Shown one piece after another: positions 43,837 through 51,606 of a DNA stretch of 64,000 bases; the stretch's first letter is position 1; each line of letters begins with the position of its first letter. Source of the DNA: Betaproteobacteria bacterium (GTDB lineage: Bacteria > Pseudomonadota > Gammaproteobacteria > Burkholderiales > Thiobacillaceae); contig JACRAU010000015.1 of the NCBI GenBank assembly GCA_016234655.1, forward strand, positions 124,001-188,000, written 5' to 3'. The translations under genes were made by a program, and so were the position numbers. The notes beneath the pieces are model-generated. The model saw only the letters and a program-made list of their open reading frames with translations, was not told the DNA's origin and made no database searches.

Positions 43837-44246
43837 GCGTAATCCACGATCCGGAACGTGTCGATGTCCTTGTCGAGTTGGCTCAAAACCTCCGCCAGGA
43901 AGCGCGGGTAGGGCGTGTCCGGCAGCAGCAGGCCGGGCCGCTCGATCACGATTATAGAGGGCTTGGCGATCACCGCCCGCAACAGCTTGGCGACGAAGCG
44001 CTGCTCGAAGTCGAGATCGGGGTCGCGCAGGTGGGCGCAAGCGGTATACCCCAGCCGTTCCAGCAAGGCCCAGGCCCGTTCGTTGGCCACGTGGGCCTTG
44101 GCGTTGTGGCGATATTGCGGCACCAGCGCGATGTTTTCCAGCACCGACAGGTTGGCGCGCAGGGGCAGCTCGGCCGAGACCAGCACGGCGTCGGCATGGG
44201 CCGCCAGCCAGGCGCGCCGTTCGGCGTCGTCGGCGACGAATTTCAG
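43806..44246 (-). CDS. Half-length ABC ATPase-like protein, no Walker A (MlaF position)
   Basis: 146 residues if read from a CTG that overlaps the permease stop (CTGA, like the ATGA couplings nearby), or 126 from GTG at 44186. AVLVSAELPLRANLSVLENIALVP aligns in style to the Q-loop segment of MlaF, and LLRAVIAKPSIIVIERPGLLL to the segment from after the signature through Walker B. But Walker A is absent and the LSGGQ position reads DLDFEQR. It is either a remnant or a specialised non-catalytic subunit. No in-frame ATG is present and the frame stays open upstream inside the permease gene. Confidence 0.65.
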   Translation of the reverse strand: MKFVADDAERRAWLAAHADAVLVSAELPLRANLSVLENIALVPQYRHNAKAHVANERAWALLERLGYTACAHLRDPDLDFEQRFVAKLLRAVIAKPSIIVIERPGLLLPDTPYPRFLAEVLSQLDKDIDTFRIVDYAWHAPLYPPI

Positions 44247-45037
44247 AGGTAGGTGATGGCTAATGATCCGACCTCGATCAACATCAATGCGAAAAACAGC
44301 CGCACCATGCCGGACAACACGGCGATGGGGGCGAAGAATAGTTTATGCGGCGAATCCAGGCCGGCCGCGATGGGGATGACGGTGACCGCCAGGCCGAACA
44401 GCAGGCATTTGAGCCAGAGGCCGAAGAGGAGCAGGGGGCTGTAGACCTGGCCGATCACCCAGGTGAAATCGGCAAAGCCGTGTGCTTGCGGGCCATACAG
44501 TTCCAGATAGGCGATGAGCAGCGCCGTGAGGCTGGTCAGGGCGGTCAAGGCCAGCACGGACACCACGCCGCCGATCACGCGTGGCAGGAACTCCAGGCGC
44601 AAGGGGTCGATGCCGACGCTGTGCAGGGCCTCGATTTCATTGGTGATGTTCATCAGCGCCACCTCGGCATTGATCGCCGCGCCCGAACGCAGGGCGATGA
44701 ATAGGGCGGTCATCAAGGGCAGCAGTTCGATGACCAGGATGCGTAGGATAAGTTCGAGCGCCAGATCGCCCAGGCCGTAATTTTGCGCGGCGGTGGTGGC
44801 GATACGGATCAGGATCAGGCTGAACACGGCGGCGAACAGGTTGAAGCCGAACAATATCTGCCAGGCCGTGAAGTAGATCTGTTTCTGTACCACCGTGCGG
44901 GTGGCGCTGTTGTAGAGACCCGGCGACAGGATGCCGGCCAGGGTGACCGTGCCGAAACGCAGGGTTCTGGCCCAGGCGGCGAAGCGCGCGATCAGGGCAT
45001 CGCCGCTTCGGGTGAGCAAATCGGTGAGCCAGGACAT
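44243..45037 (-). CDS. MlaE-family ABC transporter permease
   Basis: 264 residues from MSWLTDLLTRSG (or six more from 45055). Five to six membrane segments; ALRSGAAINAEVALMNITNEIEALHSVGIDPL (about 130-160) is the conserved MlaE cytoplasmic coupling region, followed by LPRVIGGVVSVLALT. Family members move lipids between the membranes of the envelope. First gene of a four-gene operon; it diverges from the SH3-domain gene. Confidence 0.92.
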   Translation of the reverse strand: MSWLTDLLTRSGDALIARFAAWARTLRFGTVTLAGILSPGLYNSATRTVVQKQIYFTAWQILFGFNLFAAVFSLILIRIATTAAQNYGLGDLALELILRILVIELLPLMTALFIALRSGAAINAEVALMNITNEIEALHSVGIDPLRLEFLPRVIGGVVSVLALTALTSLTALLIAYLELYGPQAHGFADFTWVIGQVYSPLLLFGLWLKCLLFGLAVTVIPIAAGLDSPHKLFFAPIAVLSGMVRLFFALMLIEVGSLAITYL

Positions 45038-45111
45038 TGGGCGATCATAATGCATTCGATCGGGCCGGTGGGTATCATGGCCGCTAGGATGCGATCAGGG
45101 AGAAAGCGATG

Positions 45112-45116
45112 CTTAG
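45112..45116. repeat. Target-site duplication, left copy (CTTAG)
   Basis: CTTAG directly before the MITE-like element; the identical pentamer follows it at 45382-45386. Confidence 0.8.
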
Positions 45117-45381
45117 AGCCTGTCTCATAAAATCTCGCGGAGCGCGTTGCCGCCAGAAACGGATGGATGAAAGGCGCGGTGCGCGGGCAATGGTCGTTCC
45201 ATTGCCAAGCGCCGCAACGCGGCAGACGCCGTTTCTGGCGGCAACCCTCCGGGGCGGTAGCGATTTTGCCGCATGCCTTTGTCGCGCCCCGCTTGTTTGG
45301 AATGACCAAACCGCGCGTTGCGCTTCGCGGCCTGCATCAAAATCGTCACTGCCGCGCCTGCGGGATTTTATGAGGCAGGCT
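45117..45381. mobile_element. 265-bp MITE-like element inserted in the SH3-domain gene
   Basis: Ends AGCCTGTCTCATAAAATC and, on the other strand, AGCCTGCCTCATAAAATC: 17 of 18 bases match, and the similarity continues to about 25. Both sides carry CTTAG. Inside, GTTGCCGCCAGAAACGG (45147 region) has an exact reverse complement about 70 bases on, GGCAATGG/CCATTGCC forms a hairpin, and GCGATTTTG pairs with CAAAATCGT. No transposase is encoded, so it would have to move with a partner enzyme elsewhere. With one CTTAG copy the insert adds 270 bases, so the reading frame of the host gene is kept. Confidence 0.88.
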
Positions 45382-45909
45382 CTTAGATGGATCGTGCTTG
45401 CCGCCGGCCTTTGCGCCGCGCCGGCCTGGGCCGCGCCCGGCGTGATGCTCAAGGACGAGCCCTTGCGCGCCACGGCCTCGGCGACGGCGGCGGAACTGGC
45501 GAAGACGGCCAAGGGCGAGGCGGTCGACATCCTGGCCCGCCAGGGCGGCTGGAGCCAGGTGCGCGTGCAAGGCAAGACCGGCTGGGTGCGCCTGCTCTCG
45601 GTGCGCGGCGGCGCGGCCGCGCAGACCGACGTGGCCGGCGAGTTGCAGGGCGTCTTGTCCCTTGGCGCCACGCGGCGCGACCCGAACAAGGTCGTGGCGG
45701 TCGCCGGGGTGCGCGGCCTGAGCGAAGAGGAGCTGAAGCAGGCGCGTTTCGACGAGCGGGCGCTGCGGCAGATGGAAAGCCTTGGCGCGACCGCGCAGGA
45801 GGCCGCGCGCTTCGCGGCCGAGGCGGGCCTGTCGCGGCGCGACGTGGCCTATCTGCCGGCGCCGCAAGGCCAGGCGGCGGGCGATACGTCGTGGGGAGGC
45901 GCCCAATGA
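45370..45909 (+). CDS. Secreted SH3-domain protein (start re-made by the MITE)
   Basis: 179 residues from ATG at 45370, which lies in the right end of the element: MRQALRWIVLAAGLCAAPAWA is a good signal peptide. The frame is also open from the old ATG at 45109 (266 residues), but then a 90-residue element-encoded stretch precedes the signal. Removing the element plus one CTTAG restores MLRWIVLAAGLCAAPAWA. The mature part has a bacterial SH3 domain (about 25-80; ILARQGGWSQVRVQGKTGWVRLLSV) and a charged C-terminal tail. Overlaps the M48 gene by three bases in an ATGA junction. Confidence 0.85.
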   Translation: MRQALRWIVLAAGLCAAPAWAAPGVMLKDEPLRATASATAAELAKTAKGEAVDILARQGGWSQVRVQGKTGWVRLLSVRGGAAAQTDVAGELQGVLSLGATRRDPNKVVAVAGVRGLSEEELKQARFDERALRQMESLGATAQEAARFAAEAGLSRRDVAYLPAPQGQAAGDTSWGGAQ

Positions 45910-46772
45910 GACAGCTTCCGAGTGCCTTGCTGTTGATCTTGGCCGTGCTAGCGTCGGGCGCGCAGGCCGCCGGCCTGGGCGGCTTGCTGCGCGGCGTGCT
46001 GGATGGCGTGCAGCCGCAGAGCCAGGCCCAGCCGGCCGACGCGGGGGTGGGCAATCTGGTGCAGGCCCTGGCCGGTGGCCAAACCTCGGCCGAGGAAGAG
46101 GCCGACATCGGCCGCCGCATCGCCGGCAATCTGCTCGGCGCCGCGCCCTTGGTGGCCGACGAGGGCCTGCAACGCTATGTCAATCGCGTCGGCCGCTGGG
46201 TGGCGGGCGGCAGCGAACGGCCCGAGCTGGTCTGGCGCTTCGGTGTCATCGACAGCGAGGACATCAACGCCTTCGCCGCGCCCGGCGGTTATGTCTTCGT
46301 CACCAAGGGGCTGTACAAGAAATTGCGGAACGAGGCCGAACTGGCGGCGGTGCTGGGCCACGAGATCGGCCATGTCCTGCGCCGGCACCACCTCAAGCTC
46401 ATGCAGCAATCGCAGATGGTCTCGGCCGTGGGCGGCCTGCTCGGCCAGCGATTGCGCGACAAGAACCAGATCGTGCAGAACCTGATCGGCAACGGCGCGG
46501 AGATCGTCGCCCGCTCGCTCGACAAGGATGCCGAGTACGAGGCCGACCGCATGGGCATGGTGCTGGCCGCGCGCGCCGGCTACGACGGCTATGCCTTGCC
46601 GGCGGTGTTGCAGGAGATCGGCCACGTGCCGGCGCAAGACAGCCGCATGGCCTTGCTCTATAAGACGCACCCGCATCCCGAGGATAGATTGACCCGGCTG
46701 GGCGAGGCCGTGGCCTCGACCGAACTGCCCGACGGCCGTCTGGTCGAAAACCGGCTCTATCGCTTGAAATGA
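45906..46772 (+). CDS. Secreted M48-family zinc metalloprotease
   Basis: 288 residues. A signal peptide (LPSALLLILAVLASGAQA) precedes an M48 domain with HEIGHVLRRHH near residue 156 (HExxH zinc site) and the third ligand in EYEADRMGM near 210. FVTKGLYKKLRNEAELAAVLG is typical. It resembles the BepA/LoiP group of periplasmic quality-control proteases. Start set by ATGA overlap with the SH3 gene; the longer frame from 45387 is a shadow. It overlaps the cyclase gene by four bases. Confidence 0.92.
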   Translation: MRQLPSALLLILAVLASGAQAAGLGGLLRGVLDGVQPQSQAQPADAGVGNLVQALAGGQTSAEEEADIGRRIAGNLLGAAPLVADEGLQRYVNRVGRWVAGGSERPELVWRFGVIDSEDINAFAAPGGYVFVTKGLYKKLRNEAELAAVLGHEIGHVLRRHHLKLMQQSQMVSAVGGLLGQRLRDKNQIVQNLIGNGAEIVARSLDKDAEYEADRMGMVLAARAGYDGYALPAVLQEIGHVPAQDSRMALLYKTHPHPEDRLTRLGEAVASTELPDGRLVENRLYRLK

Positions 46773-48973
46773 CCCTGCGCGCGCGTCGCTTTCTCGGGCA
46801 ACTGGCGTTCGGCCTGGCGTTCTTGCTGATCCTGCTCGGTCATGCCGGCGGCCTGTACAAGCTGTACTTCATCGACAAGCTGGATGCCGCTCTCTACGAC
46901 CTCAAGGTGCAGTTGTTCCGTCCGCAGGGCCTGGATGACCGTATCGTCATCGTCGACATCGACGAGAAATCGCTGCAAGAGATCGGCCGCTGGCCCTGGC
47001 CGCGCGTGCAAACGGCGAAGCTGACGGAAAACCTGTTCACGCAATACGGCGTCGCGGCCGTGGGTTTCGACATCGTCTTCGCCGAGCCCGACCAAAGCTC
47101 CGGCCTGCCGGTATTGCAAGGCCTGGCCCGTGGCGCGTTGGCCGGCGAGAACGGTTTCGCCAAGATGCTGGAGCGCATCCGTCCCGGCCTGGACTACGAT
47201 GCCCGCCTGGCCCAGGCCTTGGGCAAGGGGCCGGCGGTGCTCGGCTATTACTTCGGTTTCGGCGACGAGGCCGGGCGGGTCGGCGCCTTGCCGCCGGCCG
47301 ATCTGGCTTGCGACCGTCTATCTCGGGCAGGCGTGCGGGCCCCGAGGGCGACGGGGCACGGCGCCAACCTGGCGGCGCTGCAAACCAGCGTGGCATATGC
47401 CGGCTTTTTCAATATCCAACCCGATTTCGACGGCGTGATCCGGCGCCAGCCTTTGCTGATCGATTATCAAGGCCAGTGCCGCGCGGCCTTGCCTATCGCC
47501 TTGGTGCGCGCGGGCTTGGGCCTGGGCGCGATCGAGGTCGCCGCGCCGGCCAGGCTCACGCTCGACGGCATGGACGTGCCGATCGATGTGAATGCGATGG
47601 CGCTGGTGCCGTACCGGGCAACGCCGGCCTTTCGCTATATCTCGGCGACCGATGTGATCCACAGCCGGGTGCCGGCGGCCGAGTTGGAGGGGCGTTTGGT
47701 GCTGGTCGGCGCCACCGCGCCCGGCATCATGGACCTGCGCGTGGTGCCGGGCAACAAGGCCTTTCCGGGCGTGGAGATCCACGCCAACATGATCTCCGGC
47801 ATCTTGGACGGCAGCGTTAAATGGGAGTCGCCGCGCACGCGCGAATGGAGCCTTATCGCCGTCGCCGTGCTGGGCGTGCTGCTGGCGGCGTGGTTGCCGT
47901 TCGCCGCGCCGCTGTGGGCTGGCGCCGGCGCGGCCGGCCTGATGGGCCTGGCGCTCGGCGCGGACATCCATGCCTGGCTTGCGCTGAACTTGAGTTTGCC
48001 ATCGGCGACCTTGTTGTATGCGATAGCGGGCCTGTTCATCCTCAACATGAGTTACGGTTTCTTCGTCGAGGCGCGGTCCAAGCTGCAACTCACGCGCCTG
48101 TTCGGCCAATACGTGCCGCCGGAACTAGTCGACGAGATGGCGCGCGACCCGGCCCGTTACAGCCTGCGCGGCCAGTCGCGCGAGATGACGGTGCTGTTTT
48201 CCGACATCCGCGATTTCACCAGCATCTCGGAGGGTTTGGAGGCGGCCGCGCTGGCCGAGATGCTGAACGTCTACCTGTCGGCCATGACCCGCGTGGTGCA
48301 GGAACACCGCGGCACCATCGACAAATACATCGGCGATGCGATCATGGCCTTCTGGGGCGCGCCGCTGAGCAACGAGCGCCACGCGCGCGACGGCGTGTTG
48401 ACCGCCTTGGCCATGCAGCGGGCCTTGAGCGAGCTGAACCCGCGCTTGCGCGAACACGGCTGGCCGGCGGTGAAGATCGGCGTGGGCGTCAATACCGGCC
48501 GCATGAGCGTCGGCAATATGGGCTCGGCATTCCGCATGGCCTATACCGTGTTGGCCGATGCGGTGAACCTGGCCTCGCGCCTGGAAGGGCTGACCAAGCA
48601 ATACGGGGTGGGCGTCTTGTGCGGCGAGGACACGCGCCAAGCCTGCCCCGATATCGCCTTTCGCTTGATCGACCAGGTTCGGGTCAAGGGCAAGCAGCAG
48701 CCCGTCGCCATTTATGAACCCTTGGGCGTGGCCGGCGAGTTGCCTCCCGAGGCCTTGGCGTCGGCGCGGCTGTTCGAGGCGGCATTGGCCGAATATCGCG
48801 CGCAACGTTGGGATGCCGCCGATGGCAAGCTGAGGGCAATACTTACAGAAAATGTCGAATATACGGAAGGGACAAAAAATCTATGCGAGGTATATTTGAA
48901 ACGTATTGAGCATTTTCGTCGCGAGCCGCCACCGGCTGACTGGGACGGCGTGTTCACCTTCACGACCAAGTAA
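46769..48973 (+). CDS. CHASE2-domain adenylate cyclase (class III)
   Basis: 734 residues: an N-terminal membrane anchor (about 10-28), periplasmic CHASE2 sensor (about 35-345), three membrane segments (about 360-430), then a class III cyclase (about 465-640). Metal-binding Asps are in VLFSDIRDFTS and DKYIGDAIMAF; the Lys of DKYIGD indicates ATP rather than GTP. MAYTVLADAVNLASRLEG completes the site. Coupled to the M48 gene (ATGA). A phosphodiesterase gene follows after 25 bases. The signal read by CHASE2 is unknown; the secreted SH3 and protease partners suggest an envelope cue. Confidence 0.93.
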   Translation: MTLRARRFLGQLAFGLAFLLILLGHAGGLYKLYFIDKLDAALYDLKVQLFRPQGLDDRIVIVDIDEKSLQEIGRWPWPRVQTAKLTENLFTQYGVAAVGFDIVFAEPDQSSGLPVLQGLARGALAGENGFAKMLERIRPGLDYDARLAQALGKGPAVLGYYFGFGDEAGRVGALPPADLACDRLSRAGVRAPRATGHGANLAALQTSVAYAGFFNIQPDFDGVIRRQPLLIDYQGQCRAALPIALVRAGLGLGAIEVAAPARLTLDGMDVPIDVNAMALVPYRATPAFRYISATDVIHSRVPAAELEGRLVLVGATAPGIMDLRVVPGNKAFPGVEIHANMISGILDGSVKWESPRTREWSLIAVAVLGVLLAAWLPFAAPLWAGAGAAGLMGLALGADIHAWLALNLSLPSATLLYAIAGLFILNMSYGFFVEARSKLQLTRLFGQYVPPELVDEMARDPARYSLRGQSREMTVLFSDIRDFTSISEGLEAAALAEMLNVYLSAMTRVVQEHRGTIDKYIGDAIMAFWGAPLSNERHARDGVLTALAMQRALSELNPRLREHGWPAVKIGVGVNTGRMSVGNMGSAFRMAYTVLADAVNLASRLEGLTKQYGVGVLCGEDTRQACPDIAFRLIDQVRVKGKQQPVAIYEPLGVAGELPPEALASARLFEAALAEYRAQRWDAADGKLRAILTENVEYTEGTKNLCEVYLKRIEHFRREPPPADWDGVFTFTTK

Positions 48974-48998
48974 GGCGTCACGGCAAGGAGAGTCACCG

Positions 48999-49763
48999 AT
49001 GCGGGTGCGGGTATTGGGTTGCAACGGCGGGATCGGCGACAATCGCCACACCACTTCGTTCTTGATCGACGAGGATATCCTGCTCGACGCCGGCAGCGGC
49101 GTGACCCGGCTCGATCTCGATGCCTTGGTCAAGATCGACCATGTCTTCCTGACCCATGCCCATCTCGACCATGTCCTGGCCTTGCCGCCGATGTTGGACA
49201 GCGTGTTGGAGCGGCGCGAGCGGCCGATCGTGTTGCATGCCACCGCCGAGGTGCTGGAAGTGCTCCAGCGCCATCTGTTCAACTGGCATCTCTGGCCGGA
49301 CTTCAATTGCATTCCCAGCAAGGAAGCGCCCTTGCTGGTCTACGAGACGGTTGCCGTCGGGCAAGCGGTTCGCATCGGCAGTCGTGAGATCACGCCGATT
49401 CCGGCCAACCATGTGGTGCCCACGGTGGGCTATCTGCTGCGCGGCAGCCGTGGCAGCGTGATTTTTTCCGGCGACACATGCAGCCATGCCGCCTTGTGGG
49501 ACATCGCCAAGGCGACGAGCGATCTCAAGCACTTGATTGTCGAGTGTTCCTTCCCCAACGACATGCGCGAGATCGCCGATCTATCCAAACATTATTGCCC
49601 GGCCACCTTGAGCTCGGACTTGGCGGGCTTCCGGCCGGACGTGCCGGTCTGGCTGACGCATATGAAACCGGGCCGGGAAATGGACATCATCGTCGAGGTC
49701 GACGATCTGGTGAAGGGCAGGGTCGTGCAAACCTTGCGCGAGGGGCATCTACTCGAGATATAA
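48999..49763 (+). CDS. Class II 3',5'-cyclic-nucleotide phosphodiesterase (metallo-beta-lactamase fold)
   Basis: 254 residues from MRVRVLGCNGGIGDN, with AAGGAG eight bases before it. The metal motif is FLTHAHLDHVLALPPM (HxHxDH) near 52-66, with further ligands in GSVIFSGDTCSHAALWD and VWLTHMKPG. N-terminal NRHTTSFLIDEDILLDAGSG is typical of PDEase_II, which hydrolyses cAMP. No signal peptide, so it is cytoplasmic. Directly behind the adenylate cyclase, it would give a self-limiting cAMP circuit. Confidence 0.87.
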   Translation: MRVRVLGCNGGIGDNRHTTSFLIDEDILLDAGSGVTRLDLDALVKIDHVFLTHAHLDHVLALPPMLDSVLERRERPIVLHATAEVLEVLQRHLFNWHLWPDFNCIPSKEAPLLVYETVAVGQAVRIGSREITPIPANHVVPTVGYLLRGSRGSVIFSGDTCSHAALWDIAKATSDLKHLIVECSFPNDMREIADLSKHYCPATLSSDLAGFRPDVPVWLTHMKPGREMDIIVEVDDLVKGRVVQTLREGHLLEI

Positions 49764-49777
49764 GCCGCTACCGGCGT

Positions 49778-49808
49778 AAAAAAAGGAGAGGCGGGGCCTC
49801 TCCTTTTT
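49778..49808. terminator. Bidirectional terminator, phosphodiesterase and fccB
   Basis: A run of seven As, GGAGAGG, a short loop, CCTCTCC and five Ts. It serves the convergent genes on both sides. Confidence 0.88.
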
Positions 49809-49826
49809 CATTACTGCCGCTCGGTG

Positions 49827-51092
49827 TCAGAGCGCCAGGGTGTCCGCCCAGATGTTCTTGGCCCAGGACTCCATGTAGTGCCATTCGATCTCGCTCTCTT
49901 CCTTCGAGACGCCGGTCGCGCCCTTGGGCACTTCCCACTTGCCTTCCGCGCTGAGCCGCCAGACCGCGGCCACGTGAATGGCGGTCTTGGAGGAGGTGGC
50001 GGAGAAGCAGGTGTTGGTGATCACCGGCACCTTTTCGGCTTCGCGGCCATTCAGCAGTTCGACCAGCGCGGCGGCGCAGACCTTGCCATAGTTGTTGGCC
50101 ATGGAGCCGGACTTCGGCGTCGGGGCGGAGATCGAGTCGCCGATGATGTGAACGTTGGGCGCGACCTTGGACTCCAGGGTGCGGAAGTCCACCGAGCACC
50201 AGTTGTCCTTGTCGTCCCGCACACCGGCCATGGCGGTGATGCCATGGGCGCGCATCGGCGGCACCACGTTCAGCACGTCGGCCTTGACGTCCTCGACATC
50301 GAGCACGATGGTGTTCTTGGCAGCATCAAGCCGTGTTGGCTTGCTGTTCGGGCGATATTCGATCATGCCCTCGTAGTGCTTCTTCCAAGCCGCCAGAAAT
50401 AGCCCCTTCTTCGACACGATGTCGGCATTGCTGTCGAGCACCAGTATCTTGGACTTGGGCTTGGCCGCCTTGAAGTAGTTGGCCACCATGCTGATCCGTT
50501 CGTAAGGTCCGGGCGGGCAGCGATAGGGCATGGCCGGGATGGACAGGGCGTAGACGCCGCCGTCGGGCATGGCCTCCAACTGCTTGCGCAGGGTCGCGGT
50601 CTGCGGGCCGGCCTTCCAGGCGTGCATGATGGTCTTCTGGGCCTTGGCGTCGTAGCCCTCGATCAGATCGAAGCGCAGCTCGATGCCGCCGGATAGCACT
50701 AGACGGTCGTAGGCAAAGGTCTTGCCGCTCTTGCACTTGACCACGCGCTTGGCGGTATCGAAGCCGACCACCTCGTCCTTCACCAGCTTGACGCCGGCCT
50801 TCTTCAGGCCGTTGTAGCCGAAGGTGAGGTCTTGCAGCTTGTTGACACCGCCGAGCACGGTGTTGGAGAAGGGACAGGAGACGAACTTGTCGTTCATCTC
50901 GATCAGGGTGACCTCGATCTTCGGATCCCACAGCTTGAGGTAGCGGGCGCAGGTGGCGCCACCGAAGCCGCCGCCGACGATGACCACCTTCGGTTTGGCA
51001 CCGGCGATGGCCAGGCTGCTGAATGAACCGAGGCTGGCCGCACCTGCCGCGCCGGCGGAAATCTTCAGAAAATCACGGCGATTGAATGCCAT
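49827..51092 (-). CDS. fccB: Flavocytochrome c sulfide dehydrogenase, flavoprotein subunit
   Basis: 421 residues with a Tat signal (NRRDFLKISAGAAGAASL), so the folded FAD protein is sent to the periplasm. The FAD-binding VVIVGGGFGGATCARYL lies near 36-52; then FVSCPFSNTVLGG near 73 and MPYRCPPGPYERI near 190 carry conserved Cys, one for a covalent FAD link in known enzymes and others redox active. The C-terminal FCSD domain ends in SWAKNIWADTLAL. It oxidises sulfide to polysulfide or sulfur and passes electrons to the cytochrome encoded just upstream. Confidence 0.93.
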   Translation of the reverse strand: MAFNRRDFLKISAGAAGAASLGSFSSLAIAGAKPKVVIVGGGFGGATCARYLKLWDPKIEVTLIEMNDKFVSCPFSNTVLGGVNKLQDLTFGYNGLKKAGVKLVKDEVVGFDTAKRVVKCKSGKTFAYDRLVLSGGIELRFDLIEGYDAKAQKTIMHAWKAGPQTATLRKQLEAMPDGGVYALSIPAMPYRCPPGPYERISMVANYFKAAKPKSKILVLDSNADIVSKKGLFLAAWKKHYEGMIEYRPNSKPTRLDAAKNTIVLDVEDVKADVLNVVPPMRAHGITAMAGVRDDKDNWCSVDFRTLESKVAPNVHIIGDSISAPTPKSGSMANNYGKVCAAALVELLNGREAEKVPVITNTCFSATSSKTAIHVAAVWRLSAEGKWEVPKGATGVSKEESEIEWHYMESWAKNIWADTLAL

Positions 51093-51110
51093 AGCGTTGT
51101 CTCCTTTTGC

Positions 51111-51422
51111 TTATTTGATGGCGGCGAACCAGGTGGCCAGTTTTTCGATTTCCTCGTCGTTGTAGCCGAGGGCGTGTTTCTGCATGACCACGGCGGGACG
51201 GGCCCCCGACTGGAAGTCCTTCATCTGTTGGACGAAGTAGCCCTTCTCCAGGCCGGCCAGCGAGGGGATGGCGCCGCGGCTCTTGCCGTCGGGGCCGTGG
51301 CAGTATGAGCAGTTGGCGGCCATGGTGCGGGTGCGGCTGTCGGCCGGCTCGCCTGCCCAGGCAGTGGAACCGAGATATAGCGCGCCCATGGCTAGGGCAA
51401 TACAGGTCAATCGGTTTTTCAT
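51111..51422 (-). CDS. fccA: Mono-haem cytochrome c, FCSD cytochrome subunit
   Basis: 103 residues from MKNRLTCIALAMG, chosen for the GGAGGAGACT site before it. A Sec signal peptide ends near AWA (about 22), followed by one haem site, ANCSYCHGPDG, and a Met in AVVMQKHALGY as likely sixth ligand. It is about the size of class I cytochromes that pair with FccB; some FccA proteins are di-haem and about twice as long. 18 bases separate it from fccB. Confidence 0.88.
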   Translation of the reverse strand: MKNRLTCIALAMGALYLGSTAWAGEPADSRTRTMAANCSYCHGPDGKSRGAIPSLAGLEKGYFVQQMKDFQSGARPAVVMQKHALGYNDEEIEKLATWFAAIK

Positions 51423-51511
51423 AGTCTCCTCCAACAATGTGGAATGTCGATTCAAATACAAGGCACTACCGCTACCTAGTTGTTATAGCTGAAAAATCGA
51501 TACTAGTAGCT

Positions 51512-51525
51512 ACATACCAGTCTGA
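51512..51525. promoter_or_regulatory. Operator-like site upstream of fccAB, shared with the SCP2-like gene
   Basis: ACATACCAGTCTGA; its first 13 bases are identical to those at 42191-42203. It lies about 90-103 bases before fccA. A shared regulator, possibly of the TetR family, is inferred. Confidence 0.5.
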
Positions 51526-51606
51526 CATGGGTGAATCGAACTGTGGAGTCTGCCGTGACCTTTTCTTGATCTGTGTCAATTCAGGCCAAGGCAAGCCTTT
51601 GATGGC

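Noticed and set aside
45387-45905. N-terminal extension of the M48 protease
   Set aside because: It lies out of frame within the SH3-domain gene, is low-complexity Arg/Gly, and the ATG at 45906 gives a proper signal peptide and an ATGA junction.
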